NCBI RefSeq assembly: GCF_001277345.1
Contig: NZ_LIUT01000003.1
Span: 566,430-630,429 of the forward strand
From: Paenibacillus solani
Lineage (GTDB): Bacteria > Bacillota > Bacilli > Paenibacillales > Paenibacillaceae
Direction: 5' to 3'
Length of the DNA: 64,000 nt
The notes beneath the pieces are model-generated. The model searched no databases. It worked only from the letters and a program-made list of their open reading frames with translations, and was not told the origin of the DNA. Numbering within the stretch: position 1 is the stretch's first letter; every line of letters begins with the position of its first letter. Below, in pieces: positions 1 to 8,635 of this stretch. Both the position numbers and the translations under genes were made by a program.

Positions 1-1671
1 GGCATCCTTCACAAGCCCGCACACCGGAATGAATAACCCCAGCTCATTCTCCAATACATCGATGGCTGCGGAGATTTGTCCCTTCCCTCCATCGACTACG
101 ATGAGGTCGGGAAGCGGCAAGTTCTCTTTCAACACGCGTTCGTACCGCCGCCGGATCACTTCCCGCATCGTATCATAATCATCCGGTCCAATGACAGAGC
201 GGATCTTATATTTACGATATTCTTTCTTATCCGGTTTTCCGTTCGTGAATACGACCATGGCCGATACTGGATTGGTTCCCTGAATGTTGGAGTTATCGAA
301 CGCCTCAATCCGGTTTAATGATTCAAGCCCGATCACTTCACCCAGATTGGCTGCAGCGACCGAGGTCCGTTCTTCATCACGTTCAATTAAACGGAATTTC
401 TCATCCAAAGACACCTTCGCATTATCTATTGCCATGCCTACCATCTGTTTCTTCAAGCCGCGCTGCGGCACAAGCACCTTCACACCGAGCCATTCCTGCA
501 AGGCGGCTGCGCCTCCAGCAGCATCCACGATGCCTGCTGCCTCTGCTTTCTTCTCTTGAGCTTCGACAAGCGCCTCCTGCTCTTCGGATGAGACCGAAGG
601 AGCCTGCTCCTGCGATTCGTTTATAAGCTCTGAGGTGCGCTCACCTTCAACATCGGCAGAGGTTTCCATTGCCTTACCTGAATCAGCTTCCTCCAGAAGC
701 AGCGGGCCCGGCAGCAGGATTTCCTGCGGCAGTGCCGGATTGTCACTGTAATACTGGGCAACAAATGACATAAAGTCGCTGTGCGCATCACCATAGAATG
801 GAAAAACCGACTTGTTACGCTGCACCATTTTTCCCTGACGCATGTACAGAATTTGCACACACATCCAGCCTTTATCCACAGCATAACCGAATACATCCCG
901 GTCCCGGGTATCCGTTGTCGTTATCTTCTGCTTCTCCATTAAGGTATCGATATGAATGATCTGGTCTCGAAGCTCCTTGGCTCGTTCAAAATACAGCTCC
1001 TCCGCAGCCTCCTGCATCTTGCGCTGCAGTTCCTTCTTGATCTCTTCATGACCGCCGCTCAAGAAAGAAGTGATCTCTCCCTTAATCTCTTCATATGCAT
1101 TCTCCGGCACTTTCTTCTCGCATGGTGCCAGGCACTGCCCCATATGATAGTACAGGCAGACTTCTTTGGGCATAACACCGCATTTGCGCAAAGGATACAT
1201 TCGGTCGAGCAGTTTTTTGGTCTGCTGTGCAGCATAAGCGTTCGGGTAAGGGCCAAAATACTTGGCTTTATCTTTAAGCACCCTTCTGGTCACTTCCAGT
1301 CGGGGATGCTCTTCATTCGTTATTTTAAGGTATGGATAGGTTTTATCATCCTTCAGCAGCACATTAAATCTCGGCTGATGGGTTTTGATCAGATTACATT
1401 CCAGTATCAGAGCTTCCATGTTGCTGCCTGTTACAATATATTCAAAATCACGGATCTCCGAAACAAGCATCTGGGTTTTTCCATTATGGCTGCCGGTAAA
1501 ATAAGAGCGAACCCGGTTCTTCAGCACCTTGGCCTTGCCCACATAAATAATCGTACCTTCCCGATTCTTCATCAGGTAACAGCCCGGCTGGTCCGGAAGC
1601 AATGCCAGCTTATGGCGGATATTCTCCATGGCCTTCTCCTGCTCCTGAAGCTGGTTAGCAAAGTCATCCAT
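1..1671 (-). CDS. uvrC: UvrABC excinuclease subunit C (3' end cut by window edge)
   Basis: Subunit C of the nucleotide-excision-repair nuclease, which cuts the damaged strand on both sides of a UvrB-marked lesion. Visible parts are the N-terminal GIY-YIG nuclease domain (GCYLMKN, then IIYVGKAK), the QCLAPC segment, the UVR region, and the RNase H-like C-terminal nuclease (AFDNSNIQG, then DLIVVDGGKGQ near the edge). The gene runs off position 1, so the HhH tail is missing. There are two in-frame ATGs; I chose 1671 because AGGAGG sits 6 nt before it, while the ATG at 1677 abuts that site. Residues about 327-389 form an acidic Glu/Ser/Ala-rich stretch much longer than the usual linker there. trxA lies just upstream, as in Bacillus. 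Confidence 0.96.
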   Translation of the reverse strand, partial: MDDFANQLQEQEKAMENIRHKLALLPDQPGCYLMKNREGTIIYVGKAKVLKNRVRSYFTGSHNGKTQMLVSEIRDFEYIVTGSNMEALILECNLIKTHQPRFNVLLKDDKTYPYLKITNEEHPRLEVTRRVLKDKAKYFGPYPNAYAAQQTKKLLDRMYPLRKCGVMPKEVCLYYHMGQCLAPCEKKVPENAYEEIKGEITSFLSGGHEEIKKELQRKMQEAAEELYFERAKELRDQIIHIDTLMEKQKITTTDTRDRDVFGYAVDKGWMCVQILYMRQGKMVQRNKSVFPFYGDAHSDFMSFVAQYYSDNPALPQEILLPGPLLLEEADSGKAMETSADVEGERTSELINESQEQAPSVSSEEQEALVEAQEKKAEAAGIVDAAGGAAALQEWLGVKVLVPQRGLKKQMVGMAIDNAKVSLDEKFRLIERDEERTSVAAANLGEVIGLESLNRIEAFDNSNIQGTNPVSAMVVFTNGKPDKKEYRKYKIRSVIGPDDYDTMREVIRRRYERVLKENLPLPDLIVVDGGKGQISAAIDVLENELGLFIPVCGLVKDA

Positions 1672-1718
1672 ACTCATCCTCCTCTCCAAGGAGATTGTAT
1701 ATTATAGTAACCACACAA

Positions 1719-1746
1719 AGCGCCTCCGGGTTACACCGAAGGCGCT
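1719..1746 (-). terminator. Terminator after trxA
   Basis: An 11-bp GC-rich inverted repeat with one mismatch and a 6-nt loop lies between trxA and uvrC. Read on the minus strand it is followed by a weak T-rich run, so some readthrough into uvrC is possible. Confidence 0.65.
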
Positions 1747-1775
1747 GTATGAAAGCAGATGATGAAGCGTCCTGC

Positions 1776-2093
1776 TTATTGATGTTTTGCAATGATGCCC
1801 TTCAGGGCTTCTTTGGAGTTCAGACCTACTACTTTATCGACAGGCTGGCCGTCTTTAAAGAAGATCATGGTCGGAATGCTCATCACACCGAAGCGTGCCG
1901 CGGATTCAGGATTCTCATCCACGTTTACTTTTGCAATTTTTACATCATCACCGAGTTCCGAAGACAATTCGTCCAGAATCGGAGCAAGCATTTTACAAGG
2001 GCCGCACCATGGCGCCCAAAAATCAACTACAACCGTTCCTTGGCCTTCAACTTCATTCACGAAGGTTTGATCGGTAACATTGACGATAGCCAT
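1776..2093 (-). CDS. trxA: Thioredoxin
   Basis: Cytosolic thioredoxin, 105 aa, which reduces protein disulfides using electrons from thioredoxin reductase. The active site WCGPC is at residues 29-33, and the conserved cis-proline motif (SIPT) and the FFKDG turn follow. Length and motifs are those of housekeeping TrxA. A GAGGAGGAG ribosome site precedes the ATG. A promoter lies upstream and uvrC downstream beyond a terminator-like hairpin. Confidence 0.97.
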   Translation of the reverse strand: MAIVNVTDQTFVNEVEGQGTVVVDFWAPWCGPCKMLAPILDELSSELGDDVKIAKVNVDENPESAARFGVMSIPTMIFFKDGQPVDKVVGLNSKEALKGIIAKHQ

Positions 2094-2164
2094 TGTATTC
2101 TCCTCCTCACAGGATAAGATCAGGTATAGTGCGATGCATATTTGTCGAATGAGTCGACGAATTT

Positions 2165-2194
2165 AGTATACCACAACGCACCAGAAAAAGTGAA
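2165..2194 (-). promoter_or_regulatory. Candidate sigma-A promoter for trxA
   Basis: On the minus strand TTCACT and TATACT are separated by 18 bp, with TG one base before the -10 (extended -10). It sits about 70 bp upstream of the trxA start. Confidence 0.55.
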
Positions 2195-2241
2195 ATATAC
2201 TCACCTTAAGAAAGAGCTGCATTCAGGTTTTTCACGCAATC

Positions 2242-2271
2242 TTTACAAATGATTTGACCTTTGGGTATACT
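2242..2271 (+). promoter_or_regulatory. Candidate sigma-A promoter for the 51-aa membrane protein
   Basis: TTTACA and TATACT are separated by 18 bp, about 80 bp upstream of the small ORF at 2350, divergent from the trxA promoter. Confidence 0.5.
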
Positions 2272-2349
2272 ACTAGTAACAAGTCGGGGAACTGTCAATT
2301 TTTTTCTCTTGTTCATTCGGCATGTTCACCTATGGAGGAGGCAAGCACC

Positions 2350-2505
2350 ATGGATGTAAATGTACGTATTAACGATCCACGGGAGCATATCAATGAAGAG
2401 CCGCGCAATGACTTTGGTGATTTGATGATGGGCTTCATTGGGATGTTCGGTTTTATGACCGTCATCTTTTTCGGATTTGTCATCATCAAGTTCTTGGTTG
2501 GCTAA
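2350..2505 (+). CDS. Small single-pass membrane protein, unknown function
   Basis: A 51-aa protein with a charged N-terminal half (about 25 residues, rich in Asn, Asp, Glu and Arg) and one hydrophobic segment at about residues 28-48, rich in Met, Phe, Ile and Gly. I do not recognise a family. The start is chosen because GGAGGAGG lies 8 nt before this ATG; an in-frame ATG at 2332 overlaps that ribosome site and is unlikely. It has its own promoter and a strong terminator, so it is probably expressed alone. Confidence 0.7.
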   Translation: MDVNVRINDPREHINEEPRNDFGDLMMGFIGMFGFMTVIFFGFVIIKFLVG

Positions 2506-2531
2506 TTACGGATGACTCCTTGTGCGCACAT

Positions 2532-2581
2532 AAAAAGTCTGATCCTATAGCGTTCCTTACGCTAACAGGATCAGACTTTTT
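2532..2581. terminator. Bidirectional terminator
   Basis: A long inverted repeat (AAAAAGTCTGATCCT paired with its complement, plus an inner stem) flanked by A and T runs. It serves both the plus-strand small ORF and the minus-strand dnaI. Confidence 0.9.
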
Positions 2582-2637
2582 AACGTTTTACTCCCTAAGG
2601 AGGCCCCTCCCCACGGAGGAGCTGCGCTGTTATGGTA

Positions 2638-3591
2638 TTAAAACTTCCCTCTCTGATTCTCTCCGAATAAATGAACGACATCCACAAAAGGCGCAATCCG
2701 GTTCATCAATCGCTGGCCTTTGTGCATCTCCTCGCCATCCTTGCTCGTAAAGCTAAGATGCTGTTCAAGTCCATCAAGCGGATAGTTCGACGTATAGAAG
2801 GTCGGGAGTCGGTTCATTCGGAAATTCAGAATGGAACCAAGGACATGGTCCCGAACCCAAGGATTCAAATTCTCAGCTCCGATGTCGTCAAAAATGAGCA
2901 AATCGCAATGCTTCATCGTCTCGACCATATCCTTGAGCTTCTGACCGTCCTGCATCATCGTTTTCAAATCTTCCACGAAATCCGGCATATATACGATCAC
3001 ACCTGAGTGACCCGCTTTTGCAAGCTCATGCATCAAATAACCCATCAGATAGGTTTTTCCGGTACCGAACGAGCCTGTTAGATACAAGCCCCGCGGGGAC
3101 AAGCCGTTCTCCTTCGTATCCTTAATATACTTGAAGACCTGGTGCACCGCTGGCGCCCGCAATCGGTCTTTTGCCATAATCTCCATGTTGTCATAACCTT
3201 CGTTCAAGGCATGTTCATCAACATAGAAGCTGCGGATCCGCTTCTTGATTTTATCTTCATTCGTTTTTGCAACCTGTAGGGAACAAGGCGTCTTCCGCTC
3301 ATAAATCTCCACCGTCCCATTCATCCGCTGGATATCGAGCTTGCTGAAATGTCCCTGGAAGTCATTCGGACAATGCTCCAGCCCAGGACATTCCCGACAG
3401 TGGGCCTGGTCTCCGGCATATTGATACAATTTACTTAGATTCAGTCGTATGACTCGGTCATCGATCTCCGGATATTCACTCCGCAAAGCTTGTATCAACG
3501 GATTCCGCAGTAAATCCTCCGTGATCCGCTCGGTTCTTTGCCGGAGGGCGGGACTTTTCATACTTTGCAGCAATTCGCCAAGGGACTCCAT
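2638..3591 (-). CDS. dnaI: Primosomal protein DnaI (helicase loader ATPase)
   Basis: AAA+ ATPase that loads the replicative helicase onto DNA at oriC and at restarting forks in Bacillota. The Walker A motif (GSFGTGKT, about residues 173-180) and Walker B motif (LLIFDDIGAE, about 231-240) are clear. The N-terminal part has a Cys cluster (C65, C68, C74, and C103) matching the zinc-binding helicase-interaction domain. I start at ATG 3591, since AGGAGG is 9 nt away; an in-frame TTG at 3597 is too close to that site. It follows dnaB by 32 nt, the conserved dnaB-dnaI order. Confidence 0.96.
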   Translation of the reverse strand: MESLGELLQSMKSPALRQRTERITEDLLRNPLIQALRSEYPEIDDRVIRLNLSKLYQYAGDQAHCRECPGLEHCPNDFQGHFSKLDIQRMNGTVEIYERKTPCSLQVAKTNEDKIKKRIRSFYVDEHALNEGYDNMEIMAKDRLRAPAVHQVFKYIKDTKENGLSPRGLYLTGSFGTGKTYLMGYLMHELAKAGHSGVIVYMPDFVEDLKTMMQDGQKLKDMVETMKHCDLLIFDDIGAENLNPWVRDHVLGSILNFRMNRLPTFYTSNYPLDGLEQHLSFTSKDGEEMHKGQRLMNRIAPFVDVVHLFGENQRGKF

Positions 3592-3623
3592 TTCCAATTC
3601 CCTCCTCTCATAAACATCTGTAG

Positions 3624-5129
3624 TTATCCGCCTTTATGATTACCAGCCTGCATTTCTGCTGCAAATCGCATCATGGCTTCGAATTCTTCATCCGATACGG
3701 CCTCACCCTGGTCAGTCTCCAGAGCCACTGGAATTTCCGGTTTCACCTTACCGCCTGCAGCGTATGTACGCGTACGCTGTGTGCCTGCCTTCTGCTTGCC
3801 TTTCATCTTGGCTTGATCCCTTATATATTGAACGGCTTTCTCATAACTGTTTATCTGTTTCAGAAGCATATTGGAAGCAATGGCCTCCACGAAATTGCGG
3901 TTGATTCGCTGCTCGCCACCTGCGGCCATTAAGGACATCAGATAATGAATGAGCACATTAATGACTTCACCCGGCAGCTTATAGCTCAGATCAATTTTTT
4001 CGAAAATATCAAGAAATTGAGCTGGAACTGAACCCGGGAAAAATGTCTGCAGGAGCCGGGTATAAGGTTCGTTGCGAAGCATCATATTATATTGGTGAAT
4101 ATCACATTTGGATTGAAATTGAGCCGGAACCTCTACATAATATTCCATCTGAACCGCATGCTCCTGGACAGGCTCATCCGGATCAGCCATCAATTCCTGA
4201 TGCAGAGCCACCACTTTGCCAGCCGTAATCTGCCGCTGCTCCTGCATCTTCATGCCCTGCCGGAAATGAAGACTGGCCTTATGCTGCAGATCATCCAGCA
4301 CGACCTCGCCGTGCTCGGTAAAGATCCCGTCTTCATCAAGCAGACGACATAAATCCTGTATGCTCAGATCGTATTTTCGCACAACGTAATTGACGATGCC
4401 CATCTGTTCGTGATCATAGCGCAGTCGCTCAACAAAGACCCGATTGCGAGATTCACGCGGAAAGCGAAGAATAATGTCCGCATAGTTCAATCCCTCGCCT
4501 TGGTGACTCGACGGCACGATGGGCTTGCGTGAGACTGCCACCTCTTCCAGTGCTTGCTCGAGTTCATAGTCGATAACATGCGTATTCAACTCAAAAATAT
4601 CATAGAAGGGAACTGAAATGTTCTCCTTGTTCAAAGAAATACCAGACCATTCAAGGGGTTCCTTGCTCCACAGCTCTTCCCGCAGTGACAGAACTGCGAA
4701 TTTCCCCACCATGTCGCGAAGCAGCAGCGTCAGATGCTGTGTATTAAAGAATTCTGCAGGGCTTAGCGGTGCCTGCAGTTCATATTCGTAAACATGGTCG
4801 TCCGTTTCTGGAACGAACATCCGGCTGGTCTGCAATAACCCGACCGCCTCCAGCTTGGAGGTCTGCTCGATGAGATAGCGGCGTCCTTTTTCACTTGGCT
4901 CTAGGCCCAGTGTCAAGAACAGTCGCCGCTGCTGCTCGATTGCTGAATACCCCACCTTCTCCATCGGCACATGCGATACGAGAAGACGGTACAGACTGAC
5001 CGCAAATGCACCAACCATCGGTTGATAAATCGAACCAAGCATTTTGTCATCCAGGCCGCTTAAACAGAAGTCACGGTATACGCAGTAACGGTGATTCTCT
5101 GTAAAATGCAAAAAATTGGTCATGCGCAT
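3624..5129 (-). CDS. dnaB: Replication initiation and membrane attachment protein DnaB
   Basis: Gram-positive DnaB (not the replicative helicase), which works with DnaD and DnaI to remodel oriC and load the helicase. The 501-aa protein has an N-terminal winged-helix-like region (about 1-180), a long middle with a DnaD-like fold, and a second DnaD-like domain at about 365-450 (FFPGSVPAQFLDIFEK onward), then a Lys-rich and acidic tail. GGGGGAG lies 8 nt before the ATG. Its identity is supported by sequence and by dnaI directly downstream. Confidence 0.93.
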   Translation of the reverse strand: MRMTNFLHFTENHRYCVYRDFCLSGLDDKMLGSIYQPMVGAFAVSLYRLLVSHVPMEKVGYSAIEQQRRLFLTLGLEPSEKGRRYLIEQTSKLEAVGLLQTSRMFVPETDDHVYEYELQAPLSPAEFFNTQHLTLLLRDMVGKFAVLSLREELWSKEPLEWSGISLNKENISVPFYDIFELNTHVIDYELEQALEEVAVSRKPIVPSSHQGEGLNYADIILRFPRESRNRVFVERLRYDHEQMGIVNYVVRKYDLSIQDLCRLLDEDGIFTEHGEVVLDDLQHKASLHFRQGMKMQEQRQITAGKVVALHQELMADPDEPVQEHAVQMEYYVEVPAQFQSKCDIHQYNMMLRNEPYTRLLQTFFPGSVPAQFLDIFEKIDLSYKLPGEVINVLIHYLMSLMAAGGEQRINRNFVEAIASNMLLKQINSYEKAVQYIRDQAKMKGKQKAGTQRTRTYAAGGKVKPEIPVALETDQGEAVSDEEFEAMMRFAAEMQAGNHKGG

Positions 5130-5268
5130 CGTTTATGCTCCCCCTGTCGCCCAAAAATAGACTTCCTCTATTCTATCACAAAACTGAAGTTTCGAAGTCG
5201 GTTCTTTTGCATTGAAATTCTGGAATTCATACTTCAATTCAATGAAAATGACTGGACCATAAATAATA

Positions 5269-5302
5269 AATGACGGCCCTCAATAATTGGAGAGCCGTCA
5301 TT
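5269..5302 (-). terminator. Terminator of the YuiB-like gene
   Basis: An inverted repeat with a 9-bp AATGACGGC stem and extra pairs. On the minus strand it is followed by a T-rich run, which marks the end of the gene at 5332. Confidence 0.75.
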
Positions 5303-5331
5303 ACTACTACATTCAATTTACAACAAATCGA

Positions 5332-5631
5332 TTAAAACATTCTAAAGCCCTTAATCCGCAATGTCTTAATGGTCCATCCGCTCATATAAGCACCAATCAG
5401 ACCTGCTACCCCCGTTAAGTAATCCACCAGTTGGAACGATCCAACATGGGTCCAGAACGACATCTGGCCCCGATCCCACAAGCTGTATACAACGACCGGC
5501 AAAATAACAATCACGAACAGAAAGCATGGAAACCAGGTCGTCTTCATCAACATATTTAGGATAAAACCGATACCGAACATCATGACAAAAAACAAAATCA
5601 TCAGCACGAGCACAGGAATAAATTGAAGCAT
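5332..5631 (-). CDS. YuiB-like integral membrane protein
   Basis: About 99 aa, three hydrophobic segments (roughly residues 5-30, 34-55 and 70-90) and no catalytic motif. The sequence resembles B. subtilis YuiB, whose gene also lies near yumB and yumC, as here. I start at ATG 5631; an in-frame GTG at 5646 overlaps the AAGAGG ribosome site. Function is unknown. Confidence 0.65.
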   Translation of the reverse strand: MLQFIPVLVLMILFFVMMFGIGFILNMLMKTTWFPCFLFVIVILPVVVYSLWDRGQMSFWTHVGSFQLVDYLTGVAGLIGAYMSGWTIKTLRIKGFRMF

Positions 5632-5785
5632 GATCGCTGTTTTCACCTCTTCTTTATCACCTACGCATAGCAGCTATCCTACTTAATTTCAGCAAGAAAC
5701 AGCACACCAAGCTTTAGCTAATTGCTAGTTTACTAAAAAAAATGTCACAGATCAATGAACAATCATGAATACATTGTGTCAGCGT

Positions 5786-5815
5786 TTGCCCTTACGCCCG
5801 CGCTTACAGTACAAT
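5786..5815 (+). promoter_or_regulatory. Candidate sigma-A promoter for hemQ
   Basis: TTGCCC and TACAAT are separated by 18 bp, about 65 bp upstream of the hemQ start. Confidence 0.45.
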
Positions 5816-5881
5816 GTAGTGAGTTAACGCAAGCGGTCATCCGCTTCCATGATAACGAACATAACGTTTAGGAGTGATCAC

Positions 5882-6631
5882 ATGAACGAAGCTGCTATGA
5901 CGCTTGAGGGCTGGTATGCGCTGCATGATTTCCGCACCATCAATTGGCCGGCCTGGAAAGCTGCAGATGAAGAAGTACGTGCTTTTGCGCTGGACGAGCT
6001 GAATGCGTTCCTCGAGGAATGGGATGCCCTTGAAGCTGCTCTGAAAGGCAGTACCGCTGTATATACCATCGTCGGTCAGAAAGCCGATTTTGTATTCATG
6101 CTTTTGCGCGAGACGCTGGAAGAGTTGAACGCGATCGAGAATGCCTTTAACAAAACAACGTTCGCCCAGTTCACCACCAAGGCTTATTCTTATGTAAGCA
6201 TTGTCGAGCTGAGCAACTACCTGGCCGGCTCCTCCGATGAGGATCCGATGCAGAATCCGCATGTCATTGCCCGTCTGAAGCCGGCTCTGCCTAAATCGAA
6301 GCATATCTGTTTCTACCCGATGAACAAGAAACGGGACTTATCGGATAACTGGTACATGCTGAGCATGGACGAACGCAAAACTATGATGAGAAGTCATGGT
6401 ATGATCGGCCGGGGCTATGCCGGCAAAGTGAAGCAGATCATCACCGGTTCCGTTGGATTCGACGATTGGGAATGGGGCGTAACCCTTTTCAGTGACGATG
6501 CGCTTCAGTTCAAGAAGCTCGTGTACGAAATGAGATTTGATGAGGTAAGTGCGCGTTTCGGCGAGTTTGGTCCGTTCTATGTCGGAAATCTGCTTGATCA
6601 GGCTTCATTTACAGATTTAATGAAGGTATAA
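5882..6631 (+). CDS. hemQ: Coproheme decarboxylase (HemQ/ChdC)
   Basis: Final enzyme of the coproporphyrin-dependent heme pathway of Gram-positive bacteria: it decarboxylates iron-coproporphyrin III to protoheme using peroxide. The 249-aa product is a chlorite-dismutase-fold protein. The key residues are visible: Tyr145 and Lys149 in FYPMNKKR and the proximal His172 in MRSHGMIGR. GGAG lies 8 nt before this ATG, so the in-frame ATG further upstream is not used. Its heme product would serve the heme-A genes (ctaA, ctaB) found elsewhere in the window. Confidence 0.95.
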   Translation: MNEAAMTLEGWYALHDFRTINWPAWKAADEEVRAFALDELNAFLEEWDALEAALKGSTAVYTIVGQKADFVFMLLRETLEELNAIENAFNKTTFAQFTTKAYSYVSIVELSNYLAGSSDEDPMQNPHVIARLKPALPKSKHICFYPMNKKRDLSDNWYMLSMDERKTMMRSHGMIGRGYAGKVKQIITGSVGFDDWEWGVTLFSDDALQFKKLVYEMRFDEVSARFGEFGPFYVGNLLDQASFTDLMKV

Positions 6632-6660
6632 TTCCTTCTGCACATAAACAGCATGTACGC

Positions 6661-6697
6661 AAAAAGGGATGCTCTCAACACGAGAGCATCCCTTCTT
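6661..6697. terminator. Bidirectional terminator between hemQ and the 87-aa gene
   Basis: Stem of about 13 bp (AAGGGATGCTCTC with its complement) and a 5-nt loop, with A and T runs on the flanks. It separates two convergent genes. Confidence 0.88.
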
Positions 6698-6961
6698 CTA
6701 TTCCTCACCGTCGTCCTCATCTTGCTCTTGCTTGCGCAAGTTTTCAAGATATTCAGCCGTCGCCCGGTCCCGGGCACGACCTTTATCCTTGAGCCGCTCA
6801 ATGGCAGGAAGAATAAGAAGGTCAACTTCCTGTTGAATGGTGTATGCAAGATCATACCGCTCTTGCGACTCCAGATAGGAGCCGACTTCCATCAGAGCAT
6901 TGTAACGATCCAGCTCGTCTCTCGTGAGCAGCCCCCGTACTTGAACGCTGCAATGTCTCAT
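6698..6961 (-). CDS. Conserved hypothetical acidic protein
   Basis: 87 aa, soluble, mostly helical by composition, with a very acidic C-terminal tail (EQDEDDGEE). I do not recognise the family. Its ATG directly follows the stop codon of the NADH dehydrogenase gene, and its weak ribosome site (GCAGG) lies inside the end of that gene. The two are therefore probably co-transcribed and perhaps translationally coupled. Confidence 0.6.
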   Translation of the reverse strand: MRHCSVQVRGLLTRDELDRYNALMEVGSYLESQERYDLAYTIQQEVDLLILPAIERLKDKGRARDRATAEYLENLRKQEQDEDDGEE

Positions 6962-8155
6962 TTATAGAAACCTGCCTTTTTTCAGGACAAGCGGAATGCC
7001 TCCAATGATGAATAGGTAACGCAGATCCACCAGTTTCTTCAGCTGGGCCGCTTTCCATCCCTGATATTTCTTATCTCCGACCACTGCAATCCCTTCACCC
7101 CGACCAAGGGATGCGACGGTTCCTTTGTTATGGAACTCAAACTTGCGCATCGACTTATCCCGAATCGCTGCAACGATATTTTGTGCACAGCATACGCCCT
7201 GCTGCATCGCCATCTGGGCAGTAGGCGGGTAAGGCCGACCTTCCTCATTAAAAATCAAGGAATTATCACCGATAATATAGATATTCTCATAACCTGGGGC
7301 ACGTAAATACTCATCTACCTTCACGCGGCCTCTCATCGTTTCGAAGCCTGCTGCTTCGATTAGGCGATTCCCGCGGATACCGCCCGTCCATACTACGGTC
7401 GCGGCTCGAATCTCTTCCCCATTGCTCAGAATAACGCCGCCCGGTAGACATTCCTTGATGGCAATGCCCATTTTGAAGGTAACGCCCTTCTTCTCAAGCA
7501 CATTCATCGCGTACTCTACCAGTTCCGGTGCAAAGCCCGGAAGAGCAGCGGGAGCAGCTTCTACATTATAGATATTAACCAAGGCCGGATCTACGTCATA
7601 TTCCTTACACAGCCTTGGGATGCGATCTGCCAGCTCGGCTACAAATTCGATACCGCTAAAGCCGGCTCCGCCCACCACAAAGTTAATTCGTTCTTGTGGT
7701 CTGCGCTCATTCTTATATAATGCAAATTGATATCCGATATGCTCCCGAATCAATCGAACCGAGTTGATGCTTCGAATGGTCATCGCATGCTCAGCGAGTC
7801 CTGGAATACCAAAGGTCTCCGGCTCTCCACCAAGTCCAATGACGAGATAGTCATACGACAACGTTCCATCTTCAAGAATGACCTTCTTATCGTGAAGCCG
7901 GATTTCCTGAACCGAGGATTTCACCAGGTCGATCTTGAACTCATCGATCAGTTTGGATATGGATACCCGAGTGTTCTCAATGCTGTCTGTTCCTGCTGCC
8001 GGCATATGCAAATGCGTTGTAATATAATGATAGTCATGGCGATTCACCAATGTAACATCGGCCTCATTATAATTCAGCTCTTTTTGCAGCCGCTGCGCTG
8101 TCAATATGCCCCCGTAACCCGCGCCAAGGATTACGATCTTCGGTATGCTGCTCAT
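6962..8155 (-). CDS. ndh: Type II NADH dehydrogenase (NDH-2)
   Basis: Single-subunit flavoprotein that passes electrons from NADH to menaquinone without pumping protons. The FAD-binding motif GAGYGGILTA is at the N terminus, the NADH-binding Rossmann motif GGAGFSGIE in the middle, and the second FAD signature (NIYIIGDNS) near residue 300. At 397 aa it matches the family, and the C-terminal hydrophobic stretch (LFIIGGIPLVLKK) fits membrane attachment. It resembles B. subtilis YumB, and YumC is the next gene here too. AAGGAG is 7 nt before the ATG. Confidence 0.94.
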   Translation of the reverse strand: MSSIPKIVILGAGYGGILTAQRLQKELNYNEADVTLVNRHDYHYITTHLHMPAAGTDSIENTRVSISKLIDEFKIDLVKSSVQEIRLHDKKVILEDGTLSYDYLVIGLGGEPETFGIPGLAEHAMTIRSINSVRLIREHIGYQFALYKNERRPQERINFVVGGAGFSGIEFVAELADRIPRLCKEYDVDPALVNIYNVEAAPAALPGFAPELVEYAMNVLEKKGVTFKMGIAIKECLPGGVILSNGEEIRAATVVWTGGIRGNRLIEAAGFETMRGRVKVDEYLRAPGYENIYIIGDNSLIFNEEGRPYPPTAQMAMQQGVCCAQNIVAAIRDKSMRKFEFHNKGTVASLGRGEGIAVVGDKKYQGWKAAQLKKLVDLRYLFIIGGIPLVLKKGRFL

Positions 8156-8635
8156 TCTACTGCTCCTTCCAACTTACTTCTTTTATATATACAGTATGGT
8201 GTAGATGTTAACATTCTGTGAAATGACATCCAAAAAAAGAGAAGAGCCCTAATCAGAGCCCGTTCCAGCATTTGTTCTGATGGTTACTAATAAATCAATA
8301 AAAGCCTAAATACCGCGGTATCCTTATAGAAGCACATGCTCACCAATAGATATAGCAAGCCCGCAATAAACGCAAGTTATCACGTTAATCATATGCATAA
8401 TTCTTGCAAATATCAAGAATTTTTTTGCCATTTTATGTGCAAATTCTTCCAGTTATATCGCCTATTATCGAAAGTAAGCGCAACCAATTCATTGTTACGC
8501 GTTTTAACTCAATTCTCGTCTTTTCATGCTGGTTCGGGAAGCTTATAATAAGTAAGAATTCCTGAATCAGCTTATTCCGGACAAGTACGTCTGTCTGATT
8601 CGAATATAAACTCATTTTATGGAGGTGCTTACCGC
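8156..8635. other. Intergenic region between divergent ndh and yumC
   Basis: No convincing gene. It holds a candidate minus-strand promoter for ndh (TTCACA and CATACT with 18 bp, 8193-8222) and a plus-strand promoter for yumC (8521-8549). A direct repeat of AGAGCCC near 8233-8260 and a 6-bp inverted repeat (ATCAGA/TCTGAT) lie between them. I see no clear Rex-type operator. Confidence 0.4.
8521..8549 (+). promoter_or_regulatory. Candidate sigma-A promoter for yumC
   Basis: TTTTCA and a perfect TATAAT are separated by 17 bp, about 85 bp upstream of the yumC start. Confidence 0.6.

Noticed and set aside
952..1707. Long plus-strand frame opposite uvrC
   Set aside because: It lies antisense to a strongly supported gene, has no ribosome site, and its composition is that of a reverse shadow.
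8193..8240. Rex-type operator at ndh
   Set aside because: TGTGAA and TTAACA half-sites are present but not arranged as an inverted repeat, so the site is not convincing.
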